Below are positions 30,096 to 39,841 of a stretch of DNA of 64,000 bases, piece after piece. The first letter of the stretch is position 1, and each line of letters begins with the position of its first letter. The notes beneath the pieces are model-generated. The model saw only the letters and a program-made list of their open reading frames with translations. It was not told where the DNA came from and searched no databases. Location: NCBI GenBank assembly GCA_012729225.1, contig JAAYDO010000139.1:1-64000 (forward strand), given 5' to 3'. The DNA is from Bacteroidales bacterium. GTDB lineage: Bacteria; Bacteroidota; Bacteroidia; Bacteroidales; Bacteroidaceae. The position numbers and the translations under genes are program-made.

Positions 30096-31490
30096 CTAAA
30101 GTTCCTCGGCCATGATGATGGCTTTTCTGAGTGCCCCCAATTTATTGTTTACTTCTTGAAGTTCATATTCCACATTGCTCTTGGCTACAATACCGCCTCC
30201 TGCCTGAAACCATAGTTGATTATTTCGGCTTACAAATGTGCGGATTGTGATGGCTTGATTCAGATTTCCATTAAAACCGATGCTACCTACGCATCCTCCG
30301 TAAGCTCCACGATTGTGTGGCTCATATTCAGAGATTAGTTGCATGGCTCTTACTTTCGGAGCTCCAGAGAGAGTTCCTGCCGGGAAAGTCTCAATAAAAG
30401 TCTTGATAGGGTCTGCATCCTTATTCAGTTCACCACTCACTCTTGATACAAGATGAATAACGTGGCTGTAGAATTGCATGTCCTTATAGAAATCTACTTT
30501 TACATCGTGGCAATTGCGTGAAAGGTCATTGCGAGCTAAATCTACCAGCATGACATGTTCAGCATTCTCTTTCGGATCGTTTTGCAAATAAAGTGCATTC
30601 TTCTTGTCTTGTTCCGCATTTCCTGTACGTTTGGTTGTCCCTGCTATTGGGTCTATATATGCTCTCCTTTCTTCCACTCTACAGTGAGTCTCAGGACTTG
30701 ATCCAAAGATTCTGAAGCCGCCAAAATCCAAGTAGAATAAATAAGGTGAAGGATTGATGCTTCTCAATGCACGATAGAGTTTGAAGTCATCACCTTCATA
30801 TTTCTGTTCGAAGCGTCTTGAGAGCACAATCTGGAAAACATCTCCTCTCAGACAGTGCTGGATGCCTTTTCGGATATTCTCTCTGTGTTCATCATCAGTT
30901 AGTGTGGATTGATAACAACCCACAGGGTGAAACTCGAACTGTTGGTAAGGACGATGGTTCACATCGTGCTCCAATTGTTTTAAGTCATCCTCTTCCCCTT
31001 CCGTTAGAAGTTCGATGAGAGTCAGTTCGTTCTTGAAGTGATTGAACGCCACATAATCTTTATAAAGAATGTATAGAAGGTCAGGAGCGTCATTCTGGTC
31101 CTGTGTTTCATCCTTCACGTTGATATCTTCAAAATAGCGTACAGCGTTGAACGATGTGTAGCCATAAAGACCGCAATCTTCCGCATGTTCACCTTCCACC
31201 TTGAAATTCCCCAAGAACTCATTGATTAAACAGGATGTGTCATAGTCCTTGGAGATGGTTTTGCGAGTTTCCTTTCCGTCAGGGAATCTCATCACACCTG
31301 TTCCGTGTTCTACCGATACACTTCCGATAGGATGTAGGCAGATAAACGAGCGGCTGTGGCTTCCGTCATGATAATCCGAGCTTTCCATGAGTGCGCTTTG
31401 TGGGTAAGCGTCACGAACGCGTAGATAAACGCTCACAGGGGTATTGAGGTCGCCAAGAATTTTTCTCGTGGCTGTATGATAGTTATACAT
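30096..31490 (-). CDS. trpE: Anthranilate synthase component I
   Basis: DVFQIVLSRRF, SPETHCRVE, PIAGTTKRT, FPAGTLSGAPKVRAM. Confidence 0.96.
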   Translation of the reverse strand: MYNYHTATRKILGDLNTPVSVYLRVRDAYPQSALMESSDYHDGSHSRSFICLHPIGSVSVEHGTGVMRFPDGKETRKTISKDYDTSCLINEFLGNFKVEGEHAEDCGLYGYTSFNAVRYFEDINVKDETQDQNDAPDLLYILYKDYVAFNHFKNELTLIELLTEGEEDDLKQLEHDVNHRPYQQFEFHPVGCYQSTLTDDEHRENIRKGIQHCLRGDVFQIVLSRRFEQKYEGDDFKLYRALRSINPSPYLFYLDFGGFRIFGSSPETHCRVEERRAYIDPIAGTTKRTGNAEQDKKNALYLQNDPKENAEHVMLVDLARNDLSRNCHDVKVDFYKDMQFYSHVIHLVSRVSGELNKDADPIKTFIETFPAGTLSGAPKVRAMQLISEYEPHNRGAYGGCVGSIGFNGNLNQAITIRTFVSRNNQLWFQAGGGIVAKSNVEYELQEVNNKLGALRKAIIMAEEL

Positions 31491-31594
31491 AATTGTGTCG
31501 TTTTTGTTTGGTTGATGTATTGTGGCTATTTTGAAGTACCACGTGTTCTATACAGTATTGTTTTTAGTGAGAAGCGAATCCCCGATTCACGATG

Positions 31595-32779
31595 CTACTT
31601 CTTATGATGAAGATAGGTGTCCAAATCTTTATCACCTCTTCCGCTCACAGTGAGCACTACTACTGTATCCTTTGTGAATTGGTCTTTTACTTTGGGCAGA
31701 AGTGCCAAGATATGAGCACTTTCGAGAGCAGGAATGATTCCTTCCATTCGGGTTAGTTCAAAGGCTGCCTCCAGGGCTTCATCATCATTTGCCGCCAGTA
31801 CCAAGGCTCTTTCCTTGTCGTAGAGATTGCAGTGGAGAGGTCCTGTGCCTGGATAGTCCAGTCCTGCGGAGATAGAGTAAGGCTCTATGATTTGCCCGTC
31901 TTCTGTTTGCATCACTTTGATACGGCTACCGTGCAACACACCTACGGTTCCCACTTGCAGGCTTGCTGCGGTCTCTCCCGATTCTACACCCAGACCGCCT
32001 GCCTCGCCCAGTATGATCTTCACTCTCTCATCATCTATGTAGTGGTAGATTGTTCCAGCAGCATTGCTGCCTCCTCCCACACATGCCATGAGACAATCGG
32101 GGTAGTCTCTGCCTATCTTTTCTTTCAGTTGCCATTTGATTTCCTCCGAAATCACGCTCTGAAGTATTGCCACCATGTCGGGGTAAGGATGAGGACCTAC
32201 AGTTGAGCCAATGATGTAGAAGGTGTCTTCTGGATGGCAACACCAGTCTCTGATAGCCTCGTTGGTGGCGTCTTTCAATGTTTTGTTGCCGCTCTCTACA
32301 GGTATAACGGTTGCGCCCAACATCTTCATTCTTTCTACATTCACGTGCTGACGTTCTACATCGAGTGCTCCCTGATACACCGTGCAAGGCATGTTCATCA
32401 GTGCGCAAGCAGTTGCGGTAGCCACACCGTGTTGTCCTGCTCCAGTCTCAGCAATGATTCGTGTCTTGCCCATCTTCTTCGCCAAAAGAATTTGTCCCAG
32501 TGCATTGTTAATCTTGTGTGCGCCTGTATGGTTCAAGTCTTCACGCTTCAGGTAGAGTTTGCAACCATATTTCTCGCTCATGCGCTTGGCAAAATAGAGT
32601 GGTGAAGGACGACCCACATAGTCTTTCAGTAGTGCATGATACTCGGCTTTAAATTCCTCACTCTCCAGAATGGGAAGATATGCCTTCTTCAGATTCTCTA
32701 CTGTCTTATAGAGAATTTCTGGGATGTAAGCACCTCCAAATTCTCCATAGAAGCCATTGTTGTCCACTTGATAACTCAT
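31595..32779 (-). CDS. trpB: Tryptophan synthase beta chain
   Basis: [50 protein letters not shown]. Confidence 0.98.
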   Translation of the reverse strand: MSYQVDNNGFYGEFGGAYIPEILYKTVENLKKAYLPILESEEFKAEYHALLKDYVGRPSPLYFAKRMSEKYGCKLYLKREDLNHTGAHKINNALGQILLAKKMGKTRIIAETGAGQHGVATATACALMNMPCTVYQGALDVERQHVNVERMKMLGATVIPVESGNKTLKDATNEAIRDWCCHPEDTFYIIGSTVGPHPYPDMVAILQSVISEEIKWQLKEKIGRDYPDCLMACVGGGSNAAGTIYHYIDDERVKIILGEAGGLGVESGETAASLQVGTVGVLHGSRIKVMQTEDGQIIEPYSISAGLDYPGTGPLHCNLYDKERALVLAANDDEALEAAFELTRMEGIIPALESAHILALLPKVKDQFTKDTVVVLTVSGRGDKDLDTYLHHKK

Positions 32780-32834
32780 AATTCTTTTATTGTTAGTAAT
32801 TTTTATTTTTATTGTGAAAGTAAATAAACAAAAA

Positions 32835-32860
32835 GAGCCTACCGCAAGTACGATAGGCTC
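32835..32860 (-). terminator. trp attenuator terminator hairpin
   Basis: Minus strand GAGCCTA-TCGTACTTGCGG-TAGGCTC followed by TTTTTGTTTATTT, about 55 nt before trpB ATG. Confidence 0.82.
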
Positions 32861-32885
32861 TCATTTATATGCTATGCTGTATATT

Positions 32886-32969
32886 TTATCTTTGCATAGG
32901 GGAAATGACCATCTCTCTCGCGATTTTATTGAATCCCAAGCTATGCCAACGCCAATATGTGTTAAACAT
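32886..32969 (-). CDS. trp operon leader peptide
   Basis: 27 codons MFNTYWRWHSLGFNKIAREMVISPMQR* on the minus strand; TGG-CGT-TGG tandem Trp codons just before a terminator and trpB. Confidence 0.8.
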   Translation of the reverse strand: MFNTYWRWHSLGFNKIAREMVISPMQR

Positions 32970-33003
32970 CTGTGTCATTTCTCCGAAATTTTCATTTCGC
33001 TTG

Positions 33004-33036
33004 CAAAGTAATGTCATTTTTTGCAAATGACCAAAC
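33004..33036 (-). promoter_or_regulatory. Putative trp operon promoter with palindrome in the spacer
   Basis: Minus strand TTTG-N21-TACTTTG; spacer contains GTCATTT-gcaaa-AAATGAC. Confidence 0.55.
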
Positions 33037-33064
33037 TTTTTACCTAAAAAAATACTCTTTCGTT

Positions 33065-33844
33065 TTATTTTATCAAGAAAGTCTTTCCTTTTGTCACATA
33101 AGTACCCTTCTGCATGCGCTGAATGTCATCTACTGTCACCTGTTTCGCCACTGTCATACCAGAGAGGTTATACACATCCACTCTTTCTCCCTTCTTCACG
33201 ATAGAGGTCACGCCCGTCACATCCTCGTCAATATGGTTGGTCTTAAGCAGGGTAGAGTTGCCTTTAGACATCTTCACATAACAGCGAGTGGCATAGAATC
33301 CGTTGGTGGCTTCATCCACATTCACAAATGCAGCCTCGCCATTGTTCTTTGCCAAGATACCATACAGACCTTCTGAGTCCAGATGTGTCTGCGCCCCCGA
33401 CATAATAACAGTCTCACCACTACCTTCTGCAGTATAGACCAACTGTGGCGTACCTTTTATAATCTGTGCATTTTCCACCACAAATTTCTTAGATCCACTT
33501 TCTCCAGCATAATAGAGGATATAAGGGGTGTTAGGCTTGATGCCCTCCTTTTTGCAGTTCTGAAAGTTCAGTTTCACGTTCAGCCCGTCGTTCTCCACAC
33601 CCACCAACTTTTCCAGTTTGCAGTCACTGCCAAATACCTCGTCCACCTGTTCGGCACTCATGGCAAACGGGAGAGATAACGTGTTCCACTGGTTAAAGAG
33701 ATAGCGGCTAATGGACACGTTCAATGTCTGACCTGCATACTTTTCCAGATCAGTTCCTTTGTAAGTGCTCAAAGTCAATGTCTGCTGAGCCGATACGCCT
33801 ATGCAACTGAGTGCAAAAGCCGTTGTAAGTAATAGTTTCTTCAT
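33065..33844 (-). CDS. Hypothetical secreted protein with C-terminal sorting-like motif
   Basis: Signal peptide MKKLLLTTAFALSCIGVSAQQ; C-terminus VDVYNLSGMTVAKQV...KGTYVTKGKTFLIK resembles T9SS-type tails. Confidence 0.65.
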   Translation of the reverse strand: MKKLLLTTAFALSCIGVSAQQTLTLSTYKGTDLEKYAGQTLNVSISRYLFNQWNTLSLPFAMSAEQVDEVFGSDCKLEKLVGVENDGLNVKLNFQNCKKEGIKPNTPYILYYAGESGSKKFVVENAQIIKGTPQLVYTAEGSGETVIMSGAQTHLDSEGLYGILAKNNGEAAFVNVDEATNGFYATRCYVKMSKGNSTLLKTNHIDEDVTGVTSIVKKGERVDVYNLSGMTVAKQVTVDDIQRMQKGTYVTKGKTFLIK

Positions 33845-34078
33845 AAGCTTTTATTATATAATAATGTGTAACATGTTTATGTTTGGTAAAGAGTGAAAAC
33901 ATGGAAAACCATTACACCAATGGAAGAACGTTTGAGCAGGCGGTCGCAGTGGTATAAATCGACTTCCCTCTCCTTTTCTGTGAATGTGTTATCACGCTGA
34001 TTCTCCACGGAATGATGATTTTGTGGCAAAATTAAGGAAAATGTTTGAAATGAGCAATGTTTTTTTCTTAAAATGTTA

Positions 34079-34086
34079 TAACTTTG
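34079..34086 (+). promoter_or_regulatory. -7 promoter element TAACTTTG upstream of GSIII
   Basis: TAnnTTTG match 31 bp before the ATG; no well-spaced -33 TTTG found. Confidence 0.45.
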
Positions 34087-34117
34087 CATTCAAAATTCAA
34101 AATCTAAATTTCACTCA

Positions 34118-36307
34118 ATGGCTGCAAGACTAAGATTCAAGGTGGTGGACGAGGCGTTCAAGCGTAGTCCTGTATTTGTGGAACAACCCAAAGAGCGCCC
34201 AAGCGAGTATTTCGGAAAGTATGTCTTCAACAAGCAGAAGATGTATAAGTATCTACCAGCCAAGGTGTATGAAAAGATGTGTGATGTGATTGACAATGGT
34301 GCACCTTTCGACCGCACTATTGCCGATGCTGTGGCTCAAGGCATCAAGACCTGGGCTATAGAGAATGGAGTCACACACTACACCCATTGGTTTCAACCTC
34401 TTACAGAGGGTACTGCACAGAAACATGATGGTTTTGTGGAGCACGACTGGAAGGGGGGCATGGTAGAGGAGTTCGAAGGCAAGTTGTTGGTTCAGCAAGA
34501 GCCTGACGCCAGTTCCTTTCCCTCGGGCGGTATCCGATCCACCTTCGAGGCTCGTGGCTATTCAGCATGGGATCCCACCTCGCCTGTCTTTATCATTGGC
34601 GACACATTGATGATTCCGACCATCTTTATTTCTTATACGGGTGAAGCACTCGACTACAAAGTGCCTCTCAAGAAGGCTCTTCATGCAGTTGATAAGGCTG
34701 CTACAGCCGTGGCTCAATACTTCTATCCTGATACGAAGAAAGTTCTCACCAACCTTGGTTGGGAACAGGAATATTTCCTTGTTGATGAGTCGCTTTATGC
34801 AGCACGTCCAGACCTTGTCATGACAGGTCGCACTCTCATGGGGCATGATTCAGCCAAGAATCAGCAGATGGATGACCATTATTTTGGCTCTATCCCTGCT
34901 CGTGTGGAAGAATTCATGAAGGATATAGAGATTCAGGCTCTTCATCTTGGCATTCCTTGCAAGACTCGGCATAACGAAGTTGCACCTAACCAGTTCGAAC
35001 TTGCTCCGATTTTCGAAGAGTGCAATTTGGCTGTCGATCACAACATGCTCATGATGTCTATCATGAAGAATGTGGCACGCAAGCACGGTTTTCGTTGTCT
35101 CCTCCATGAGAAGCCTTTCAAAGGCGTGAATGGTTCGGGCAAACACAACAACTGGTCGCTCGCTACCGATACGGGTGTGCTTCTGCATGCTCCAGGCAAG
35201 ACTGATATGGACAACCTCCGTTTCGTCACCTTCACGGTGGAGACGCTGAAGGCCGTGTATGACCACAATGGACTCATCAAGGCCTCCATCATGAGTGCCA
35301 CCAATGCCCATCGTCTGGGAGCAAATGAGGCTCCTCCAGCCATCATATCCTCTTTCTTGGGCAAAACTGTCACCGACCTCATCGACCATGTGGAGAAGGC
35401 TGACGATGGCAATCTCTCAATGGCTGGCAAGACTTCCTTCAATCTTCAGTTGCCGTCACTTCCAGAGCTTCTCATAGACAATACAGATCGCAACCGCACC
35501 TCTCCTTTTGCCTTCACAGGCAATCGCTTTGAGTTTCGTGCTGTGGGTGCTGAGGCAAACTGTGCTTCTGCCATGCTCACTCTCAACAGTGCCATGGCTG
35601 AAGCTCTCACAAGTTTCAAAGAGCGTGTGGACGCACTCATTGCCGATGGTAATGCCAAGGAGGCAGCTATCCTCAAGATTGTGCGTGACGATATTAAATA
35701 TGTCAAGCCCATTATCTTCAATGGCAATGGTTACAGTGATGAATGGAAAGCCGAAGCCGCCAAGCGTGGTCTTGATTGTGAGACATCTGCTCCTCTCATT
35801 TTCGACAACTATCTTTCCGAGTCGTCCATCAAGATGTTTGAATCCACTAATGTCATGCATCTCAATGAACTTCAGGCTCGCAACGAGATTAAGTGGGAGA
35901 CTTACACCAAGAAGGTGCAGATCGAGTCTCGCATCTTTGGCGATCTCTGCCTCAACCATATCATACCTGTAGTGACCAAATATCAGTCTATGCTGATTGA
36001 CAATGTTCATAAGGTGCAGGGCATTTTCCCTGCAGAAAAGGCACAGAAGATTTCCAAGGAAAACCTCTATCTCATCGAGAAAATCTCTGATCATGAGTCC
36101 TTCATCATCGAGAATGTTGAGAAGATGGTAAATGCTCGCAAGATTGCCAATCGTATAGAGTCGGTGCGTGAGAAGGCTATTGCCTATCATGACACTGTCG
36201 CTCCTCTTCTTGAAGAGATTCGTTATCATGTGGATGAGCTTGAGACCATCATTGACGATGAGGCTTGGCCACTTCCAAAATACCGTGAACTTCTTTTCAT
36301 CCGATAA
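34118..36307 (+). CDS. glnN: Glutamine synthetase type III
   Basis: 729 aa; RLRFKVVDEAFKR, VTHYTHWFQPLTEGTAQKHDGF, NEVAPNQFELAPIFEE, GSGKHNNWSL. Confidence 0.96.
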   Translation: MAARLRFKVVDEAFKRSPVFVEQPKERPSEYFGKYVFNKQKMYKYLPAKVYEKMCDVIDNGAPFDRTIADAVAQGIKTWAIENGVTHYTHWFQPLTEGTAQKHDGFVEHDWKGGMVEEFEGKLLVQQEPDASSFPSGGIRSTFEARGYSAWDPTSPVFIIGDTLMIPTIFISYTGEALDYKVPLKKALHAVDKAATAVAQYFYPDTKKVLTNLGWEQEYFLVDESLYAARPDLVMTGRTLMGHDSAKNQQMDDHYFGSIPARVEEFMKDIEIQALHLGIPCKTRHNEVAPNQFELAPIFEECNLAVDHNMLMMSIMKNVARKHGFRCLLHEKPFKGVNGSGKHNNWSLATDTGVLLHAPGKTDMDNLRFVTFTVETLKAVYDHNGLIKASIMSATNAHRLGANEAPPAIISSFLGKTVTDLIDHVEKADDGNLSMAGKTSFNLQLPSLPELLIDNTDRNRTSPFAFTGNRFEFRAVGAEANCASAMLTLNSAMAEALTSFKERVDALIADGNAKEAAILKIVRDDIKYVKPIIFNGNGYSDEWKAEAAKRGLDCETSAPLIFDNYLSESSIKMFESTNVMHLNELQARNEIKWETYTKKVQIESRIFGDLCLNHIIPVVTKYQSMLIDNVHKVQGIFPAEKAQKISKENLYLIEKISDHESFIIENVEKMVNARKIANRIESVREKAIAYHDTVAPLLEEIRYHVDELETIIDDEAWPLPKYRELLFIR

Positions 36308-36334
36308 ATGGACTGGAGAAGTCTTATTCGCAGA

Positions 36335-36372
36335 CAAGGAGGGGAGAATGCAATTGCGTTCTCCCCTCCTTG
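36335..36372 (+). terminator. Intrinsic terminator downstream of GSIII
   Basis: 14-bp perfect stem CAAGGAGGGGAGAA - tgcaattgcg - TTCTCCCCTCCTTG. Confidence 0.8.
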
Positions 36373-36380
36373 CCTATGGG

Positions 36381-36424
36381 TAGAGATACTTAATACTGTA
36401 GATAGAGATACTTAATGATGGTGT
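36381..36424 (+). repeat. Two-copy 22-bp-period direct repeat
   Basis: TAGAGATACTTAAT at 36381-36394 and 36403-36416, spacing exactly 22 bp. Confidence 0.75.
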
Positions 36425-36494
36425 GGATTCTTTCAGTTTCGTTACCTGTAGATGTTGCGTGCTTCTTCCTCCAGAATCTTCCTTGTTCTTATTG

Positions 36495-36582
36495 CTTCAA
36501 GAAGTTGTTTTCGCCACTTCAAGAAATCATTTTCGCGGTTTCAAGAGGTTGTTTTCATGCTTTTCGCAAATCACGCAATTCA
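36495..36582 (+). repeat. 22-bp tandem repeat array, locus E (diverged variant, 3 clear units)
   Basis: CTTCAAGAAGTTGTTTTCGCCA / CTTCAAGAAATCATTTTCGCGG / TTTCAAGAGGTTGTTTTCATGC / degenerate TTTTCGCAAATCACGCAATTCA. Confidence 0.85.
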
Positions 36583-36618
36583 TTACTCATGCTTTTTACC
36601 TGCCCCTGTCTTCTGTGA

Positions 36619-36651
36619 GCCTTCGATATGCCTTCGATAAGCCTTCGATAC
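36619..36651 (+). repeat. 11-bp tandem repeat, 3 units
   Basis: GCCTTCGATAT / GCCTTCGATAA / GCCTTCGATAC; flanks also match the copy at 54206. Confidence 0.88.
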
Positions 36652-36788
36652 GAGTCTAACATAATTCCTTCACTTTCCTCCTTTCTTTTTTCATCCTTTT
36701 TAGGCTTTCAGCATGTGTCTTTCCCGTATAGTGTCATCAAACTTGCAGAGAGGAATCGCTTGTTGAACTCGTATTGTATGTGATGTTT

Positions 36789-37520
36789 TTATTGTTCCAG
36801 CAGGTTCTTTAGATTCTGGTCTGTCGGATTCTTGATGGCAACGTTTTGGGCTTTGCCTGTGAGGGTTATCTTTTGTTTTGCTTCGTTCATGACAACGAGA
36901 TTATTGACATCCAGACCTAAGGAGATGGTGGCATTGCTGCGAGAGAGGAGAGTGACATCTTCTGCATAGAGTTGTTTGATGACGATAGGGCCAGAGTTGT
37001 TCGATTGCAGACTGATGGTGGTGCACCTCACTTCGTCAAACTTGAGGTGTCCTGTGCCTATCACACCCAACTGAAGATCGTTGGTCTGAATGGGAGATAG
37101 GGCTTCAAAGCCTCCGTTAGCACAGATGCTCACACACTTAAGTTCTGGTGTGGAGACGTACATCTTGATGTTGGAGGTGTTGCCATAGCGGTTGATGTCG
37201 GAATAGTTGTCAAGTCGGGTGCTGACGGTGAGCACGCCACTGTCGAAGTCGGCTACAAGGTGGGTGAGCGTGAGGCTGTCTCCCTCCACTTCTATGTTGT
37301 ATTCTCCCTGCCTGTAATAGATGTCCACACTGCCCAGATTGGTGATGTAACTGAAGTTGCTGGGGACATTGATGTGCTTCTTCACGATGTTTGCAGGACG
37401 AGCACTTTCTGTTTTGTTGGCAGTCTTTTTATTCTCATTCTTTGCCTGGTTCTTCTGTGCAGTCTGACCGCAGCCACAAAGAAGAAGAGTGGAGAAGAGG
37501 AGGGTAGTCAAGCGTTTCAT
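36789..37520 (-). CDS. GIN domain-containing (DUF2807) lipoprotein
   Basis: Start at MKRLTTLLFSTLLLCGCG; repetitive beta-rich pattern typical of DUF2807. Confidence 0.72.
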   Translation of the reverse strand: MKRLTTLLFSTLLLCGCGQTAQKNQAKNENKKTANKTESARPANIVKKHINVPSNFSYITNLGSVDIYYRQGEYNIEVEGDSLTLTHLVADFDSGVLTVSTRLDNYSDINRYGNTSNIKMYVSTPELKCVSICANGGFEALSPIQTNDLQLGVIGTGHLKFDEVRCTTISLQSNNSGPIVIKQLYAEDVTLLSRSNATISLGLDVNNLVVMNEAKQKITLTGKAQNVAIKNPTDQNLKNLLEQ

Positions 37521-37721
37521 TTCTGTTGTTTGTTTTTTACTTTTTGCAAAGTTAGCAATAAAAGTGTAAAGTGAAAAGTGTAAAGTGAAAAATATAAGTT
37601 TCCATTGTGTGTTTGATTGGACGAGCGTCAAAGTTTATGAATAGAAATGACTGATGAACCGTTTTTTTTTTATATCTTTGCAATCTGAAAAGAAAATAAG
37701 AATACATTATTATTAAATATT

Positions 37722-38300
37722 ATGGAAATAGACAACAAGTACATTACTGTCGCATATAGACTCTTCACCATCGAAGAGGGATTGGAGGACAAAGAACCAA
37801 TGGAAGAGTGTAATGAGATTCACCCATTTCAGTTTATCAGCAAGTTGGGATTGGTTTTGCCTAAGTTTGAGGAGAATGTAGCCGACCTGAACACAGGTGA
37901 TGCGTTTGATTTTACGATTAAGTGTGAAGATGCTTATGGCGACTTCAGCGACGAATTGATGTTTGATGTGGATGCAAACATCTTCAAGGTAGATGGCAAG
38001 ATTGACACCAATCACGTGTATGAGGGTGCTGTAGTGCCTATGCAGGGTGAGGACGGAAGTCGTTTTAATGCAACAATCATTCAGATCAAGCAAGACAAGG
38101 TGACGATAGACTTAAATCATCCTCGTGCGGGTCAGGACCTCCACTTTGTGGGTAAGGTTGTGGAGAGCCGTTTGGCTACTAATGAGGAAATCTCTGAGAC
38201 CTTGAACTCACTCGGTGAGTCTGGTGGCTGTGGCGGTGGTTGTGGCAACTGTGGCGATGGCGGATGTGAAGGTGGCTGTGGTGGCGGATGCCATTGCTAA
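37722..38300 (+). CDS. SlyD-like FKBP-type peptidyl-prolyl isomerase with Cys/Gly/His metal-binding tail
   Basis: MEIDNKYITVAYRLFT...PLPKFEENVADLNTGDAFDFTI; C-terminus GGCGGGCGNCGDGGCEGGCGGGCHC. Confidence 0.9.
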   Translation: MEIDNKYITVAYRLFTIEEGLEDKEPMEECNEIHPFQFISKLGLVLPKFEENVADLNTGDAFDFTIKCEDAYGDFSDELMFDVDANIFKVDGKIDTNHVYEGAVVPMQGEDGSRFNATIIQIKQDKVTIDLNHPRAGQDLHFVGKVVESRLATNEEISETLNSLGESGGCGGGCGNCGDGGCEGGCGGGCHC

Positions 38301-38328
38301 GCAATAGTTAATTAAAAAAAATGATCCG

Positions 38329-39405
38329 ATGAGAAACGTGTGGGGACATATATTTACGCTGACCACTTTTGGCGAGAGTCATGGAGTGGGCATAGGTGGT
38401 GTGGTGGATGGCATGCCTGCAGGCATAACCATTGACGTGGATTTCATTCAGCAGGAACTGAACAGGAGAAGACCGGGGCAGAGCAGACTGACTACGTCAA
38501 GGCAGGAAGGCGACCAGGTGGAGATTCTCTCGGGTGTGTTTGAGGGAAAGAGCACGGGATGTCCGATAGGCTTTCTTGTGCGCAACAATAATCAGCGCTC
38601 TGGTGACTATGAGAATGTGAGACACACCTTCAGGCCCAGCCATGCTGATTACACGTACACGGAGAAGTATGGCTTTCGCGACTATTGCGGAGGAGGGCGT
38701 TCTTCTGCACGTGAGACTATCTCCAGATGTGTGGGTGGCGCAATGGCCAAGTTGGCTTTGAAGCAGCTGGGCATAGAGGTGACGGCTTATACATCACAAG
38801 TAGGTCATATTGCCGTGGAGCGTAGTTACCAGGATTTGGACTTTAGAGAGATAGAGATGAATCCTGTGCGCTGTGCTGACCCCATGAAGGCAAAGGAGAT
38901 GGAACAACTGATTCTGGATGTGAAGAAGGAAGGTGACACCATCGGCGGCATCATCACTTGTGTGGTGAGGGGCTGTCCTGTAGGCTTGGGCGAACCAGCC
39001 TTCTCGAAGTTGCATGCCGAGCTGGGTCTGGCAATGTTGGGCATCAATGCTGTGAAGGGCTTTGATTATGGTGCGGGTTTTGAAGGTGTGGGGCAGAGAG
39101 GCTCTGAGCAGAATGATTCTTTCTATAATGATAACGGACGCATCAACACACGCACCAATCATTCAGGTGGCATTCAGGGCGGTATTAGCAATGGGCAGGA
39201 TATTTATTTCCGTGTGCTGTTCAAACCCGTGGCTACGCAGTTGCGCCAACAGGCTACAGTGGATGACCAGGGCCAGGAAATGATGCTGGAGATGAAGGGA
39301 AGACACGACCCATGCGTGTTGCCTCGTGCTGTGCCTGTGGTGGAGGCTATGGCTGCAATGACGGTATTAGACCATTATCTAATGAATAAAACTGTGAAAT
39401 TATGA
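38329..39405 (+). CDS. aroC: Chorismate synthase
   Basis: [39 protein letters not shown]. Confidence 0.97.
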   Translation: MRNVWGHIFTLTTFGESHGVGIGGVVDGMPAGITIDVDFIQQELNRRRPGQSRLTTSRQEGDQVEILSGVFEGKSTGCPIGFLVRNNNQRSGDYENVRHTFRPSHADYTYTEKYGFRDYCGGGRSSARETISRCVGGAMAKLALKQLGIEVTAYTSQVGHIAVERSYQDLDFREIEMNPVRCADPMKAKEMEQLILDVKKEGDTIGGIITCVVRGCPVGLGEPAFSKLHAELGLAMLGINAVKGFDYGAGFEGVGQRGSEQNDSFYNDNGRINTRTNHSGGIQGGISNGQDIYFRVLFKPVATQLRQQATVDDQGQEMMLEMKGRHDPCVLPRAVPVVEAMAAMTVLDHYLMNKTVKL

Positions 39406-39827
39406 ATAAAGTAATGCTTATCGGTAATGTGGGAGCAGACCCGCAGGTGAAATACCTTGATCAGGGAGTGTGTGTGGCTCAGGTGAGACTTGCCACAACA
39501 GAGAAGGGTTACACCTTGCAGAATGGAACGCAGGTGCCTGACAGGACGGAATGGCATAACTGTATCTTTTGGCGAAAGCAGGCGGAAATTGTGGAGAAGT
39601 ATGTGCATAAAGGCGACAAACTTTATGTGGAGGGAAAGATTCAGACCCGCGACTGGACCAATCGCCAGGGTGTGACACAGAGGACTATTGATATTATGGT
39701 GGAGAGCATGGAGTTTCTTTCTCCCAAATCTTCTCACCAGTCCAATAACCAGACGGCAGAACCTGCTCAACCTTCCACTCCTTCTGTGGTCACTCCTTCG
39801 GAAAACGAAGATCAATATCCTTTTTGA
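39402..39827 (+). CDS. ssb: Single-stranded DNA-binding protein
   Basis: [19 protein letters not shown]...ATTEKGY...[31 protein letters not shown]. Confidence 0.95.
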   Translation: MNKVMLIGNVGADPQVKYLDQGVCVAQVRLATTEKGYTLQNGTQVPDRTEWHNCIFWRKQAEIVEKYVHKGDKLYVEGKIQTRDWTNRQGVTQRTIDIMVESMEFLSPKSSHQSNNQTAEPAQPSTPSVVTPSENEDQYPF

Positions 39828-39841
39828 TACCCCAAAGAACT

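Noticed and set aside
33065-33844. Secreted protein at 33065-33844 as part of the trp operon
   Set aside because: It lies upstream of the trp promoter and leader, which appear to define a separate transcription start; no functional link seen.
36415-36659. Three overlapping ORFs downstream of GSIII (36415, 36423, 36452) as genes
   Set aside because: They read the 22-bp array in three frames (period not a multiple of 3), have no recognisable domains, and follow a strong terminator.
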